From Ceriagrion tenellum (lineage: Eukaryota; Arthropoda; Insecta; Odonata; Coenagrionidae), in NCBI GenBank assembly GCA_963169105.1, contig OY720632.1, forward strand, positions 2,542,001 to 2,606,000: a stretch of DNA of 64,000 nt, read 5' to 3'. The position numbers and the translations under genes were made by a program. This document shows positions 46,498 through 58,362 of this stretch, in pieces; position 1 is the stretch's first letter; each line of letters opens with the position of its first letter. The notes under the pieces are model-generated. The model saw nothing but the letters and a program-made list of their open reading frames with translations, had not been told where the DNA came from and ran no database searches.

Positions 46498-47387
46498 ATG
46501 GCGGACGAAGGGAAAACGCGGGAAGACGATAATAACCTGAGGTTGAACCAAAATAATTACTATGTGTGGACTATTCGTACGCAAGCGGGACTTGAAGAGG
46601 GAAACTGCTGGAATGCTGTTAACCTTGGATACGAAGACCTGGAATAGCTGAATGCGGAGCAAGCACGAACAAACAGGAAGGCCTTGGCGCATATTTACAG
46701 ACACGTTAATGATGAGTACCTACAAGACATTGGTGATTGTGAGCGAGCGAGAGAGGCCTGGCTGACCCTCAAAGAAATTCATGCAACATTTACCCTACTT
46801 CATACTATCATGCTCATGAAGGAGATGGCAAATGTGGAGAAGACTGAAGACCTAAGCATGCAGGCATTTGTGTCGAGAATCCAGGAAATACACAGAAAAG
46901 TGAGCAAAGGTGGGATAACATTTACTGATAAACAAATCACTATGTTTTTCGTAATGGGATTGCCACTGAGTGAATATGAAGGGCTAATCCGTTCGATGGA
47001 GCAGGAAGCGAACCTCACAACCAGGGCCGTGAAAGCTAGGCTAGATTACTTGTGGAAGAGAAGAGAGTTCAGAGAGAAAATGAACGGAAAGATAGAGAGA
47101 GAGAGGAAGGACCGTGAGCATTAACATCGACAAGAGGCCAGCCACATTCATTCAACAAAAATCGGCTGGAGAACAGAGGCGAGAGAATAAATCATCAAGG
47201 AGGAAACGGAATAATGCGAGGAAACTGCGTCAATGGAAATTACAAACAAATCAACCAAAGTGAGGCCAAGTGTTTTGAATGTGGTAAATGAGGACATATT
47301 GCGAGAAACTGTGATGACCCGAAGTGCTACGCTTGTGGCAAACGAGGACATGCAGCGAGAGAGTGCAATGAGAAGAGAGGAGCTTAA
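46498..47387 (+). pseudogene. Copia gag with two CCHC knuckles
   Basis: Starts at ATG 46498. The N-terminus has the copia gag signature LNQNNYYVWTIRTQAGLEEG, interrupted by a stop at about 46645. The capsid-like (UBN2-type) region continues in 46684-47124 (AREAWLTLKEIHATFTLLHT; MFFVMGLPLSEYEGLIRSME) and ends in a basic stretch. After another break, two zinc knuckles follow: CFECGK-stop-GHIARNC (about 47275-47316) and CYACGKRGHAAREC (about 47328-47369). These would package element RNA. Stops make it inactive. Confidence 0.8.
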
Positions 47388-47459
47388 GTAAACAAGAGCC
47401 GAGGAGAAAATGAGAGGAGGAGTGAAGTGACTACAAACAGGTTCAAAGCGTGTATATTG

Positions 47460-49697
47460 AGGATTCCTACGTCCAACTACGGCAAATTCTCGTGGCTTGT
47501 GGACTGTGGGGCTTCAGATTATGTATATGACGCCAGACCGTGAACTTTTCAACACCTTCAAGGAACTCCGTGGGTCTGTAGTGGGTGGGCAAGGGGAGAG
47601 CGGATGTTAAAGGAGTTGGGACTGTTAACGTAGAATTGACAGAAGCGTGCGGAGGCTGGACATTAGGATTAAGTAGAGTACTTTATGTATCCGAACTAGA
47701 GTGCTACCTGTGAAGCGCCTGGCAGATAATGGTATTAAAGTTACATTTGATAAAAATTGCGCTATCGGCTCTGATGATGGCGAAACTCTATTTACTGCAT
47801 ATGAGTCAGGTGGTCTGTGGACACCAAGGAGGGATCAAGAGGTGCAGTAGCAGTATGTGAGAGCGAGACCGCATCAGAAGACCCTGAGGAGGACGTAGAA
47901 GCTGTTGCATTGAGGACTGACAAAATATGGCACCAACGTCTTGGGCATCTCCATGAGGCTGCAATTAATAAGATACCCGGTCTGGAAGAGGTGAGGGAAA
48001 ACGAAAAGGAGAGATGTGCTGTATGCATACGAGGAGGAAAGATGACAAGAAAAGGATTCCCGAAACGAAGTGATAGAAAGTCAGAACATCCCTTAGACAT
48101 GGTACATAGTGATCTCATGGGTAAAATCAGTCCTATTTCAAATGGCGGTGCGCAGTATATATTGACTTTCACAGATGAATTTTCAAGATATTTGAGTGTA
48201 TTTTCTTTCCAAGAAGAGTGAGACTTTTGTCAAATTTATGCAGTACAAAGCTGAAGCTGAGAATCTTCAAGGGTCCAAGTTGAAGGCTATTCAGACGGAT
48301 GGCGGAGGAGAATATTGTAGTAACAGATTTGAGAGCTTCTTGCAGCAAAATGGCATTGCACACAGGAAAACTGTTCCTCATTGCCCTCAGCAAAATGGAA
48401 TATCCGAGAGACAGAATAGGACACTGGCAGACATGATTCGCTGCATGATCATTCAGTCAGGAGTAACTACCAATTTCTGGGCAGAGGCTGCAAATACTGC
48501 TTGTTATATCCGTAACCTGTGTCCGTCTAGAGCAATAGAAGACCAAATCCCCCTTGAACTGTGGACTGGTGAAAAACTGAAAGAGGGTGGTTTACATCGA
48601 TTGAGATTGTTTGGGTGTAGAGCTTGGCTAGCTGTGGAAAAAGAAGGAAAGTTTGGATCGAGAGCTAAGGAATACGTTTTCTTAGGTTACGATCAGCATG
48701 TGAAGGGTTATAGGCTGTGGCATTTCGGAAAGAAAAGAGTGGTGAATGGTCATAGTGTAGTATTTGAGGAAGACCAGTTTCCATTCAAGGAAAGTGCAAA
48801 AGACCAGAGGTAAGAGAAAAGGGTTATAGGCTGTGGCATTTCGGAAAGAAAAGAGTGGTGAATGGTCATAGTGTAGTATTTGAGGAAGACCAGTTTCCAT
48901 TCAAGGAAAGTGCAAAAGACTAGCGGAGATAGAAAGCAAAAGGTCGAGATATAATAGATGGTTTATGTGATGAAGAGAATGTTGAGTGGGAGGGAGAAGA
49001 TTTAGTGGAGGATGAGGCTGAGGGAGTGGACCTGGAGGGAATAGAAAGGGAAGGAAGTGAGCTAGGACAATGGGAGAATGATGAGATAGGACCTGTGGAC
49101 GTGCAGCAACCTGAAGTGACTCTCAGACAAAGCAGCAGAATCTCAAAACCGGTGCATTGTCCCTGTTGCAACATGACCACGTTCAACAACAACCTGCCTA
49201 GCTGTGAGCCCAGCAGCATGGAGCCTATTAGTGTGGAAGAGGCATCGAGTGGAGGGGAAGGTGAACACTGGCAAACTGCTATGATGGAGGAGTTAAGGAA
49301 CCTCACGGGAAAGGGTACCTATGAAATTGTGAAGAAACCTGTCGGTAAGAATGTTCTTGGTTGTAAATGGTTGTTGAAGGTGAAACGAAAACCGGACGGT
49401 AGTGCCGAGCGATATACAGCTCGGTTAGTGGCACAAGGTTTCTCTCAAATACCTGGTATAGACTTCAATGAAACAAATTCCCCTGTGATTAACCGCAAAA
49501 GTGATTATATTGTTAATGGCTTTAGCAGTAGAAAATGGATGGGTTCAAGAACATGTGGATATGTCCTCTCAGCATATTTGAACAGTCCATTGCATGAGGA
49601 AGTCTACATGAGACAACCCAAATATTTCGAGGAAGGAAGTCAGAATTATGTGTGTAAACTGAATAAGAGGATTTATGGTTTAAATATTCTAAAATAA
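47460..49697 (+). pseudogene. Copia pol: protease, integrase, partial RT
   Basis: The protease active site reads FSWLVDCGASDYV (about 47490-47525) and is followed by several stops. The frame 47817-48221 gives the pre-integrase WHQRLGHLHEAAINKIPG and CAVCIRGGKMTRKGF, then the integrase start HSDLMGKISP. After a frameshift near 48215, 48196-48813 carries IQTDGGGEYCSNRFESFLQQ and CPQQNGISERQNRTLADMI, holding the second Asp and Glu of the DDE triad. A 116-bp tandem duplication (48705-48920) follows. The RT (49005-49697) includes CKWLLKVKRKPDGSAERYTA and RLVAQGFSQIPGIDFNET, ending at YGLNILK where tandem repeats begin. The YVDD box and RNase H are missing. Confidence 0.85.
48705..48920 (+). repeat. 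116-bp tandem duplication inside copia pol
   Basis: GGGTTATAGGCTGTGGCATT starts at 48705 and again at 48821. The two copies are virtually identical, ending at AAGTGCAAAAGAC. It introduces a frame change between integrase and RT. Confidence 0.92.
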
Positions 49698-50100
49698 TGT
49701 TTCGAGCACCAAACAATCATTATGTAAGACATCTGAACAAAATTTTACTCACATTATTTTTTAAAAATAAATTTAAATAGTAAGGGGTAGTTTTTACCCT
49801 TAAAAAATGAATAATGAAGGGTTGAAATAATCTAAAATAATGTTTAAAGCATGAACCAATTATTATTCAAGTCATCTTAATCAAATTTCACTCGCCTTAA
49901 GCTTTTTTTTATTTTAGTAATAAGGGGTAGTTTTCACCCTTCAAAAATTAATTTTTAAGGGTTTAAATATTCTAAAATAATGTTTCGAGCACCAAATAAT
50001 CATTATTAAAGACATCTGAACCAAATTTCACTCTCCTTATGCTTTTTTATAGATTTTGGCAAGAAGGGGTAGTTTTCACTCTTAAAAAATGAAAAGCGTA
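49680..50100 (+). repeat. Three ~145-bp tandem repeats in the copia 3' region
   Basis: Units starting at about 49681, 49826 and 49967 share TCTAAAATAATGTTT, GACATCTGAACCAAATTTCA and AAGGGGTAGTTTTCACCCTT in order. They occupy the place of the missing distal RT and RNase H, between YGL and the 3' LTR. Confidence 0.8.
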
Positions 50101-50169
50101 CATCGGCACAATATAGATTTTGAAGTGGAGGGTAAATTGAGCTAAATCCCAAATTTTCATGCAAATCGA

Positions 50170-50397
50170 TGCTGTTAAAAAAATTGCGAGGTTTTGCACT
50201 ATTTTAAGCTTCGTTTCCTGGACTAATATTGCAGCTCGTATGTCCATGGGTATTATGTTGTTCAATTGTTTTTCTTGGCGCGAGTCGTGTGAGCTGATGT
50301 GAGCCATATCATGGTTGAGTAAATGAAGTTGTTCCCTCCCGCTTGTCCAGCAGTTATTGACCCTACAACAGCAACCCTCCAGTGAAATTAACCAACA
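50170..50397 (+). repeat. Copia 3' LTR
   Basis: Ends ACCAACA right before AATGC. Homology with the 5' LTR is clear from about 50226; the proximal part, perhaps starting TGCTG at 50170, is diverged. Shared: GCAGTTATTGACCCTACAAC and AACCCTCCAG-like words. Confidence 0.75.
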
Positions 50398-50805
50398 AAT
50401 GCGTGCAAGATTAAAGTAGTAGGTTTTCATAAGGAAAATGGGGATAATAACTGTATGATGAGGGCGAATGGTGAAGTAATTGAACAAGTGGATGATTTTG
50501 TGTGCTTAGGTAACATTTTTGCGAAAGATGGACGGATAGATGAGGAGATAAAGAGACGTGCGAATGCTGGAAGGAAAGTGGTAGGTACAATGTGGAGCAT
50601 ATCAAGGAATGAGTGCCTGTCTAAGGAAGCGAAAATCGCAGTGTACAAAAGTGTCATTCTCCCCACTTTGTTGTATGGTAATGAAACATATGGGTATGTA
50701 AGGATAGACATAACAGTAGACTAAACGCTGTGGGTATGAGTTATCTGAGGAGTGTTTGCGGAAAAAGTAGGATGGATAGGGTCAGAAATGAGTAGGTAAT
50801 AAATA
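50398..50805 (+). pseudogene. LINE reverse transcriptase, downstream part (split by copia)
   Basis: Resumes in frame after AATGC with CKIKVVGF, then NGEVIEQVDDFVCLGNIFAK and NAGRKVVGTMWSIS. AVYKSVILPTLLYGNETY follows (50455-50724). Beyond a stop it continues LNAVGMSYLRSVCG and KSRMDRVRNE to about 50795. This is the thumb and C-terminal region of the same LINE as 45781-46161. Confidence 0.8.
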
Positions 50806-51479
50806 GCGGTACACTTTAGTAGCCGCTTCCTCGTGAGATAGGTGTATACATTTTTTTCGTAATTCCTAGTATCGACGACTTTTTCATAACTATCAAGCTG
50901 CATATAAGCCCTTCTTCTGTACTTGTCAACCTTGAAAATAAACGAGTGCATTACCGAAGGCCATGGTAGTAGTAATCGTACTACTATGATCGAAGGTAAT
51001 ATAAAATAACGATTAGCGCAAAGTCTAATTTCGCGCATTAATCTATAATCACTAGATTCAGGCCATGAACGTATTTCGACTTTGGCGTTATGCCGATCCT
51101 TATGCAGGTATTGACAATTTTTTAAATAGATTTCAATAATTTTATATCGTAAGCCTTGGCTATCCTGGAAAAATGCAACCTACAGTGCATACGATGTAAT
51201 TTGGGCTGCGTTCACAGCGCTCCCGATTTGTCCTAATGATCTGGCTTGTCCGTGGGCCAGACTAGCGGTCCGCGGCGGACCCTACTGCCCGTTCGATCAG
51301 TGGTCGGTAAAAGACTGGTATTGTATTCCGGAAAAGAAGAACGTATTTCATTGGTAATTTTCAGTCACGTATGCACAGACTATAGAGATCTTTTTTAGAT
51401 TTCTCTATTATCCTTGCACGTATGATTGAAATTGGATTTTCTTATTGGTTTTACCCTCGCGTAATTTTTATCGTTTCAG
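50806..51479. other. Upstream region of TMEM186
   Basis: No recognisable coding region. A pyrimidine-rich 3' splice-site-like TTTTTATCGTTTCAG ends at 51479, suggesting that a non-coding first exon lies upstream. A GC-richer patch at about 51190-51310 could be the promoter. Confidence 0.35.
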
Positions 51480-51493
51480 AAGCAATACATGGG

Positions 51494-52081
51494 ATGTGGC
51501 GCACAGCTCTTTCAAGTAATGCTTTTAGAAGACACTCAGTCAGTATCAAATATTCTCAAAGAAATGTGGCATTAGGTAATCAGGAAGTAGACAAGAAGGA
51601 TGAATTCAAGGCCATTGTGTACAAATTGCCTTACATTCAGTATGCAGGATTCATCAATCGGACTAAGTTCTTTCAAACTTACGTTGCTGCAACAAGTGCT
51701 ACAATAAGCTTCGCTCTGTACGAAACTGGGGTGATTACCTATCCAGTATTTTACAGTATATTGTATTTAATGTTTGCGTTGAACTTACCATTTTACACAT
51801 TAGGATTTGTGTGTACCAATCTGGTGGGGAGTATGTACGTATCCGAGGACCAGCAAAAGGTTAAATTTGCATATCTTAACTTTTGGGGTAGAAGAAGAGA
51901 GATTGTGATTGAGAAGGACGACATCGCCCCTCTCTCTGAGATCCCTAGCAACCCTTCTCAGATGTATTTCAGGGTTGAACGCTACTCTCAGCCTTGTAAG
52001 CTCAAGTTGAGTCTTAAACATGGGAAGGTTGTAAACACTGAGTTATTCACTGTAGTATTTGGCAGCTTGGAAAGAAACTGA
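51494..52081 (+). CDS. Transmembrane protein 186 homologue (mitochondrial)
   Basis: 195 residues from ATG at 51494. The family acts in the inner mitochondrial membrane as part of the MCIA machinery that builds the membrane arm of respiratory complex I. The N-terminus (MWRTALSSNAFRRHSVSIKY) is basic and Ser-rich without acids, like a mitochondrial presequence. Two membrane segments follow (about residues 62-80 and 84-112). The conserved block AYLNFWGRRREIVIEKDDIA is at 126-145, then QMYFRVERYSQ (156-166) and a final KHGKVVNTELFTVVFGSLE. Length and order match animal TMEM186 (about 200 residues). The frame extends upstream to 51422, but a 3' splice-site-like CAG ends at 51479, so I prefer the internal start. 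An ATG in another frame lies 5 nt upstream. The frame is intact: the only clear host gene in the window. Confidence 0.85.
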   Translation: MWRTALSSNAFRRHSVSIKYSQRNVALGNQEVDKKDEFKAIVYKLPYIQYAGFINRTKFFQTYVAATSATISFALYETGVITYPVFYSILYLMFALNLPFYTLGFVCTNLVGSMYVSEDQQKVKFAYLNFWGRRREIVIEKDDIAPLSEIPSNPSQMYFRVERYSQPCKLKLSLKHGKVVNTELFTVVFGSLERN

Positions 52082-52087
52082 GTTTCT

Positions 52088-52093
52088 AATAAA
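52088..52093 (+). terminator. Poly(A) signal of TMEM186
   Basis: AATAAA begins 7 nt after the TGA stop (52079-52081), implying a very short 3' UTR. Confidence 0.6.
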
Positions 52094-52099
52094 ATGTCA

Positions 52100-53749
52100 A
52101 TTTATTCTAAGCACATGTATACATTTTTACAACATGATTTAGCTCCATCTGTAATGAGCATATGCCCTATTGGCTTCACATTGCCTGTGCAAATCTTGTT
52201 TTTTCTTCACAACCCTGCCCTGAAAAGAAAATTCAAGTTAAAAACATCAGAGTTGAATTGACAAACAAATTACCAACCTAACTTTTCATTGGCCACTATC
52301 TTAAACGTTATGTAATATTGCTTCTTAATTCTGTCATTTGGTAATATCAACACATTACACGTTTCCATTATATGTTAAGCTACATCCACACAGGGCAAGA
52401 ATTGCAGGGTGATGAAACTCGCAACTTTACCACCGAATATGCCAATATGTATCTGGTGATGCTTCCTGTCCCCAAAGCCACCAGTGAACCGACAAATTTT
52501 TCGAGCATGAATTACTATTTGTGCTCAAATTGGTTCAATATGAAACTAGATCAAGGCATTGCTGCCTACATTACTACTAATAATGGGATGCAAAGGAAAA
52601 GATGGCGATACATAATGCTTGATGGGGTGTGAAAATAAGGGTTACTTGAAAAAGAGGTACTGCTTGGTGACAGCTACCCATTCCAAGACTATTGCAAAAA
52701 ACTGATTTTGAAGAGCTATGGCAATTAGCAGTGCCATAAATGCCAAAATAACTTATGGTACACCGCCTTTATCAGGGATAATGACTGCAGCAAGATATCT
52801 GCCTACTGATGATTATGACATGCCTGTCTTACATGTTTTGAGGGTCAATACAGTGCATTTCAGTAACAGTCCCTGAAGGGAGTGAAGCAATTGTTGAAGT
52901 AATGGGTGGATATTGTCAGGCAAGCATAGCTGCTTTCTTTGAATAGACTTCAATGCTATTCAAATTTATTCATGAGAGATTGATTATGCACACAAGCATC
53001 CAAAGAAATAGGAAGATGTAAAATAATGTTTGAAACCATGTATGATGGAAGGTGTTCAAAAAGAATAAATAAGAAACAATGTTATTATCTTAACTTAATA
53101 GTATTCAATTTGTAAAGAATCAATATTTCACTTTGGTTTCAGATAGTTTTTCAAAATAAATTCTTTTGTGTCTGTACTTGTTGAGGCAAAGTGTGAATTT
53201 TTTGGTCAATGGCATTATGCAGAATGCATTTTGGATGGCAAACATGGAGGAAAAAAATGAAGCATGACTTGAGCACAAGTCATCACTTGAGAGTGGTAAA
53301 GGGCAAAGAGCTTGCATCAAGTACTCCCATTTCTAATTTGAAAAGGGAATTGTCTTATTTATTGCTAAGCAATAGACAAAGCCTAACAGAATCATTTTCA
53401 CTCGTGCATACTTATATATTTTCTCCAAACACCAAGAAGGCATCTTTCTAGACAAAGTCCTTTTCAACAGTTAACATAAATTTGTAGGCTTATTTCTCTT
53501 GTTCGCATTTGCTTCACAGAATTCTGTTCCAACCTTCAGGTGGTGGAAACATTTCGCTTTTCTGTGGTTTGGAAAGGGGTTGAGGAGAAAATGCAATTAT
53601 TTCAGAAGGAATGCTAGCGTTCTGATTTTTGTTGTCCTCCTCATCATCCTGGAACACCATCATTAATTCACAAATAAACAGAAAAACTAAAAGGGGATAT
53701 CAAGAAATTTTTTTCAAGAACTGAAGTTCGAGTTGCTTAAAATTTCAGA
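52100..53749. other. No recognised gene
   Basis: Open frames at 52372-52632 and 53209-53451 have no domain I recognise. Composition resembles decayed repeat DNA. Confidence 0.45.
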
Positions 53750-54140
53750 TGGATTTAAAAATAATATGGAAATTTCCTCACTGCATTGGAGCACTTGATG
53801 AGAAACATGTACCAACAGAATCATAGAAAAACAGTGGTAATGAAGAGTACTAATCAGGTACTTTTGATTATAGCATTAATGGCCAGAATATAGTGTGATT
53901 ACAAAATTGTATGCCTGTGTTGTGTCACTGCCAGTTTTCATATGGTGGAGTTTTCGAGTGTGCGTCATTGTATCGCAGAGTGGAAGTAGCAAGCTGAATA
54001 TATTACAGCCAAAACAGTTGATGAACTGTCCAGAGGGTTCTTATCTTCCATTTATGGCAGTAGGAAAAAAACACATTTCCTTTAAAGATTCCTTTTATGA
54101 AGCCATTCTCAGGTGCAATACTCTTACCAGCAGTTATTAA
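53750..54140 (+). pseudogene. PIF/Harbinger (HARBI1-like) transposase fragment
   Basis: IWKFPHCIGALDEKHVPTES (about 53760-53825) matches the DDE_Tnp_4 opening block, normally CIGAIDGKHV, with the catalytic Asp retained and Gly replaced by Glu. Stops follow. A later frame (53895-54140) gives KLNILQPKQLMNCPEG and LPFMAVGKKHISFKDSFYEA, which corresponds to the P-VGD-AF-L region; the second catalytic Asp is replaced (VGKK). No terminal repeats found. It is a dead fragment. Confidence 0.65.
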
Positions 54141-57100
54141 AATCTTGTCACTGCCATGGCCCACCTAAAAATAAGAAACTAACACTTCGACTTAAACTTC
54201 TCTACTTTGCCCGATGTGTGTTCACACAGTAATGTTTTCTATCTAGGGTGGGAAACATGCCAACAGCAACATTCTTTGTTATATTTACAGCTGGTCCACA
54301 CAGGAAATGCTTCTTCATATCTAGACACTTGGGAAACATTGCTGGAGAACATTCCCTGTCAACACGTTGCCGGCATTTATCACCCTGCTTGGATGTAGGT
54401 TAGAAACCACTTAAAAATTCTAGCTTGTACGAACTACAATGAAAAATTCTTGCATCAATTAAAAATCCTTAAATTACAATTGGTCAACAATGCATTGATG
54501 TGCAGTGCACCTGTACATAGAAATGTTTATTTTTAACGTAATTCTTTCATTTTTATTAAAATAAAGCCTGTGGGAAAATGGTGAGGTACATGCACAAAAA
54601 ATAAATTAACGCACAATGTGAAAAAAAAGGAAGTAGACGCATGAGATGGAGTTGGTGATGCAGCATTGATCAAGTTACTTCGTATCCAGTATCACGGGCT
54701 TTGGAAAGACAGAGCAACCTAATGACATGATATAAAAGGAGAAAGAATATTTTTCCTGCACAAATTAATGAATTTCTCTTAAGTGAGACTAAAGAATTAA
54801 GACCTCAAAAATCAGATGTTACCAATCACAGAAGAAATACTCGGTACCAAGAACTTAATAACTCAATTTAATTTTTCAGCCCATTAAAATACCTAGCAGC
54901 AGCAGAAAGCCTCCAAATCAATTCATGTAAGAATAAAGGAATCCATTAAGATAGATGCCACAAACAGACGAACCTCTCCCTTTCTTAGATTTCTTCTCAG
55001 TCATTCTTTCACCATGTGACAAGAGCTCATTCCACTGATATATTTGTAGGAATGTGAGGAAACAACTTCGAGTCAATGATTGAAGGCAGCACTTTGTAGA
55101 AATCCGTATTTAATATAGGTACTAAGAAAAATTATAATCAATTATTGAGCCATAGCAACTGATTGCATAACACTTTTTCACTAACCACTTCAGCATACCT
55201 ACTGTCTCCCTCCTGGTATTCAAAGTAACTATTGTATTTCCTACTTACTGCACATTCCATACGATAATGGGCTCACAATGGCAGTGTATGAAGCTCCATC
55301 TATTTTGCTAGTGCTGAATAAGCTTGAACAACTCTCATTCTCTAGTATGCCACACTTCAATCTTTCCTTCCACCTCACCTCCCCTATCCTCACCAAAACC
55401 AACAGCCCAAAGGTGACCATGAGTAGTTGGCATACACAGGGCCATGTTTCACTAAAAAAATTTGACTAACTTTTCCTCAAATCCATACTCAGGGTCATCA
55501 TTTACCCTCTTAAAGATGTCAAATGCCTACCACCACAGTAACTGCCTTCTTTTTTCTGTAGTGCGTAACTCATTTTTCATACACAATCCACTCATACGAA
55601 GCAAACAACAGCCACTGCTAGTAACACAACCCAAAAGAAACAATATTTTTTCCGTACCACCAAACTCTTTCTTCATATATCACTATAATGTTGGCCCCAG
55701 TGGCTATGGGGTCAAGTCCTTGCCTGCTAAACGGAGGATTTTGAGTTATAATCCCTCGTGCATGGAAACATTCTCCACTCAGTACATGATTTTTTGTGTA
55801 CGCCTCTCGTTGATGTTATCAGAACCTGATGTAAAAGGCCTATCGTGCTGTTTTTGGGGTAGAATGAATAAGTCATACCCTCCATTAAAACACCTGTGAA
55901 TCCACCATTTCCAAATAAGCTTCATCAGTGCTTACTACTTACTGCACTTCCCACTAGATGACTGCAATTGGATCCACACATACAAAAATTCACTGAAAAA
56001 CCTAAACTTAACCAATCTAATTGTCTCACCAGCTAAAATTTCTCATTTGTATTAACTTATGACTAAATTTAACTCAAATGTAAACTTGGCACCATGATAT
56101 TTATTATTGAATACCTTGTTTAATAATTCAAAATATTTAATTTATGATAATACATTATGAAACAACTAAAAGAAAAACATCTTTACTTAAAAGTGCCATA
56201 ACAACCATTTGTGAAAAACATTTATATGATGATCAGGCTTCAATGATGGCTTCTTCATGGATCTTTTTTCAATCTTCCTTTTTTTTGTGAGTGGAATTAG
56301 GACAATAAGCTTTCCTCCAATCATCTCCTCAGGAGACGGCTATGCTAGGAAGGGAGGTTTACCCATGGAGAAGGAAGTAAGTATTGACATGGTGGCATTA
56401 GTGGCTCATGCTCATCGGGGATCACAGGAACCCACTACTATTCTTGACAGCAGGAGCGACAATGGATGGGTCTTTGACATCTCTTGCCTTAAGAGAGAGA
56501 CTTGTGGTCAAGAAAGCACCCCATCCCACCTTCTGATTGGCGCATAACCTCTACTGCATCATAAACCTCTCACTTATTGCTCTGACTTCATGAATTAAGA
56601 TAAATTTCACAGAAAATAGTAAATATAAGAACTGTCATGAAACTTTCACTGTAAATAAGTGAAAGGAATCAAAATAGAAAAAAAATATTGATGCGAGATG
56701 AATTCAGATACATTTCACTCTGCTTACATGCAGGTCATGAATGTAGGGGGCCAAAAAATTAATACTTTTGTCTGAATGTTTGACATTCTCCCATACTTCA
56801 TTGGCTAGCATCGGAAAACAGGTGAGGCGGGACAAATATTAACACCTTTCATCTCAGCCCCTCTTAAATCTCCAATAGTTGTGTAATAATTTGTCCAATG
56901 CAAGGAATTTTACCTGAAATATATGGCTTTCCTCTGTGATTGGTAAATTTAATTTATTATACATTGTATATTGCTCTTAGATACTCCAAATTTCAATAGC
57001 GTGCCACAAGACAGTGGAGGAAATCTGATGGAATTCTAGATGAATGGGTGAAACAATGGAGGTGTGAAGCATACCTAGGAGTGAAATCAGTAAAGTCGTC

Positions 57101-57724
57101 AGAAAAACATAAAATTATTTTATCATAAGGATAAAATTGTAACCAACTGACCATTCCATTTGTGCAACCACATTTCCTTATTCCACAGGCACATAATTGT
57201 GGTAAAATATTTCCACTTTCATGGGGAGGATAAAGGTGATTGTTTTTGAACGGAGGTCAAGGGGGACAGATGGCTACTTTCCAGGGATCTGGAGATTGCC
57301 TGATGTTAGGCGTTAAGCCAGTTTTACATGAGGCACATAATTGCACAATCTGGTGTATGTATAAACATACATATATGATTTTCAAATTGTGGTGTGTAAA
57401 GGCGTGAATTGTAAGAACACATGAACATGAGATGGCAAAATATCCCCAGCTCTAATTCAACAATTTAACCCAGATTGAAAAAAAACATGCAGTGTTAAAT
57501 TCTTCAATTTCATACCCCTTTTGAAAAGGGCTTCATTGAATCTCTATCGACCCACATTTTTCCTAACGGAGAGGTGAGGGTGCTTCCTCCTATCCCGGTT
57601 TCACTCTCTTATGGTACCCAGAAGGTTACAAAAACATATCAAACAATCAAAAAATTCTAAAGTCAACGCTAGTGACACGTGACAGATGTCACTTTGGTAA
57701 AATATTTTATTGGTCACAAATACC
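54141..57724. other. Mostly unassigned; tRNA-like SINE fragment near 55690-55765
   Basis: The plus strand at 55690-55765 has a box A-like TTGGCCCCAGTGGCTATGG and a degraded box B-like GAGTTATAATCCC at normal tRNA spacing, suggesting an old tRNA-derived SINE. The open frames at 55462-55899 and 56257-56547 show no known domain. The rest is AT-rich without features I can support. Confidence 0.35.
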
Positions 57725-58362
57725 AAAGCCTTTCCCGAGGACTACAACCTTAACATGGTGGAAAGGCTTGCGCATTCCAATGACCCCTAGAGCTGGACTA
57801 GCAGGAGCATTTTATACTGCTCCCGGTAGGGCCACCCATGCCAGATAGGTCGAACAGTAGGAGCCCGATGAAAGGTAGTCACGTGAAATACATTGGGAAT
57901 TGGGGGTGGGAGCCCTTCTCAACTATTATACTACCCAGAGATATGAATGTCGCACAAAGAGAAATAAATCCTGGCAACTACAGGATGCCGCCCACTGGGG
58001 CAGGTGTCGGCATCAGGGGAGGCAAGGCCCCCCGAGGTCGTCATCTCATGAAATCCTTGCACAACAGAGCAATCAAAGGATACAATGACCAAGGAAGATA
58101 AGAAGAAAAAGAAGAGAAGAAGGAAAGTACCAATAAAAATAGGGACTTGGAACATTAGAACTATGATGAGGGCTTGGAAGCTGGAGAATATGAAAGATAA
58201 ATTGTGAGGCAAGATTCAAAAAGCTTAATAAAAGTGGGAGGATAAAGAGGTGAAATCTGGAAATGTTGAAAGGGGAGAAAAGGAGGGAATACCAAGAGAT
58301 AGTGGAGAGGAACATGGGCGAAGCCAAGGTAATAGGTACAATCGAGGATAAATGAGAGAATA
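57725..58362 (+). pseudogene. RTE-like LINE, 5' region and endonuclease start (split by piggyBac)
   Basis: The sequence begins with an untranslated region typical of RTE-type elements (GGACTACAACCTTAACATGG at about 57740, GAGCTGGACTAGCAGGAGCA near 57790). The frame then becomes Lys/Arg-rich and opens an APE-type endonuclease with IKIGTWNIRTMMRAWKLENM (about 58135-58195). WN-R-M is the first conserved box. Most of the endonuclease is missing, because stops and unrelated-looking sequence follow before the piggyBac element interrupts at TTAA 58363. Confidence 0.7.

Larger units (their letters stand above)
46162..50397 (+). mobile_element. Ty1/copia LTR retrotransposon (degenerate)
   Basis: A 4.2-kb element flanked by AATGC. 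In order it holds the 5' LTR (46162-46367), tRNA-type primer-binding site (46368-46382), gag (46498-47370), protease (about 47490), GAG-pre-integrase and integrase (47820-48813), and a partial RT (49005-49690). Then come three ~145-bp tandem repeats and a diverged 3' LTR (about 50170-50397). The RNase H and distal RT are missing. Stops and frameshifts are scattered, so it is inactive. The 206-bp and ~228-bp LTRs differ noticeably, so it is not very young. Confidence 0.88.

Noticed and set aside
52372..52632. 86-codon open frame after TMEM186 as a gene
   Set aside because: No known domain, no supporting splice or poly(A) context, and surroundings look like decayed repeat.
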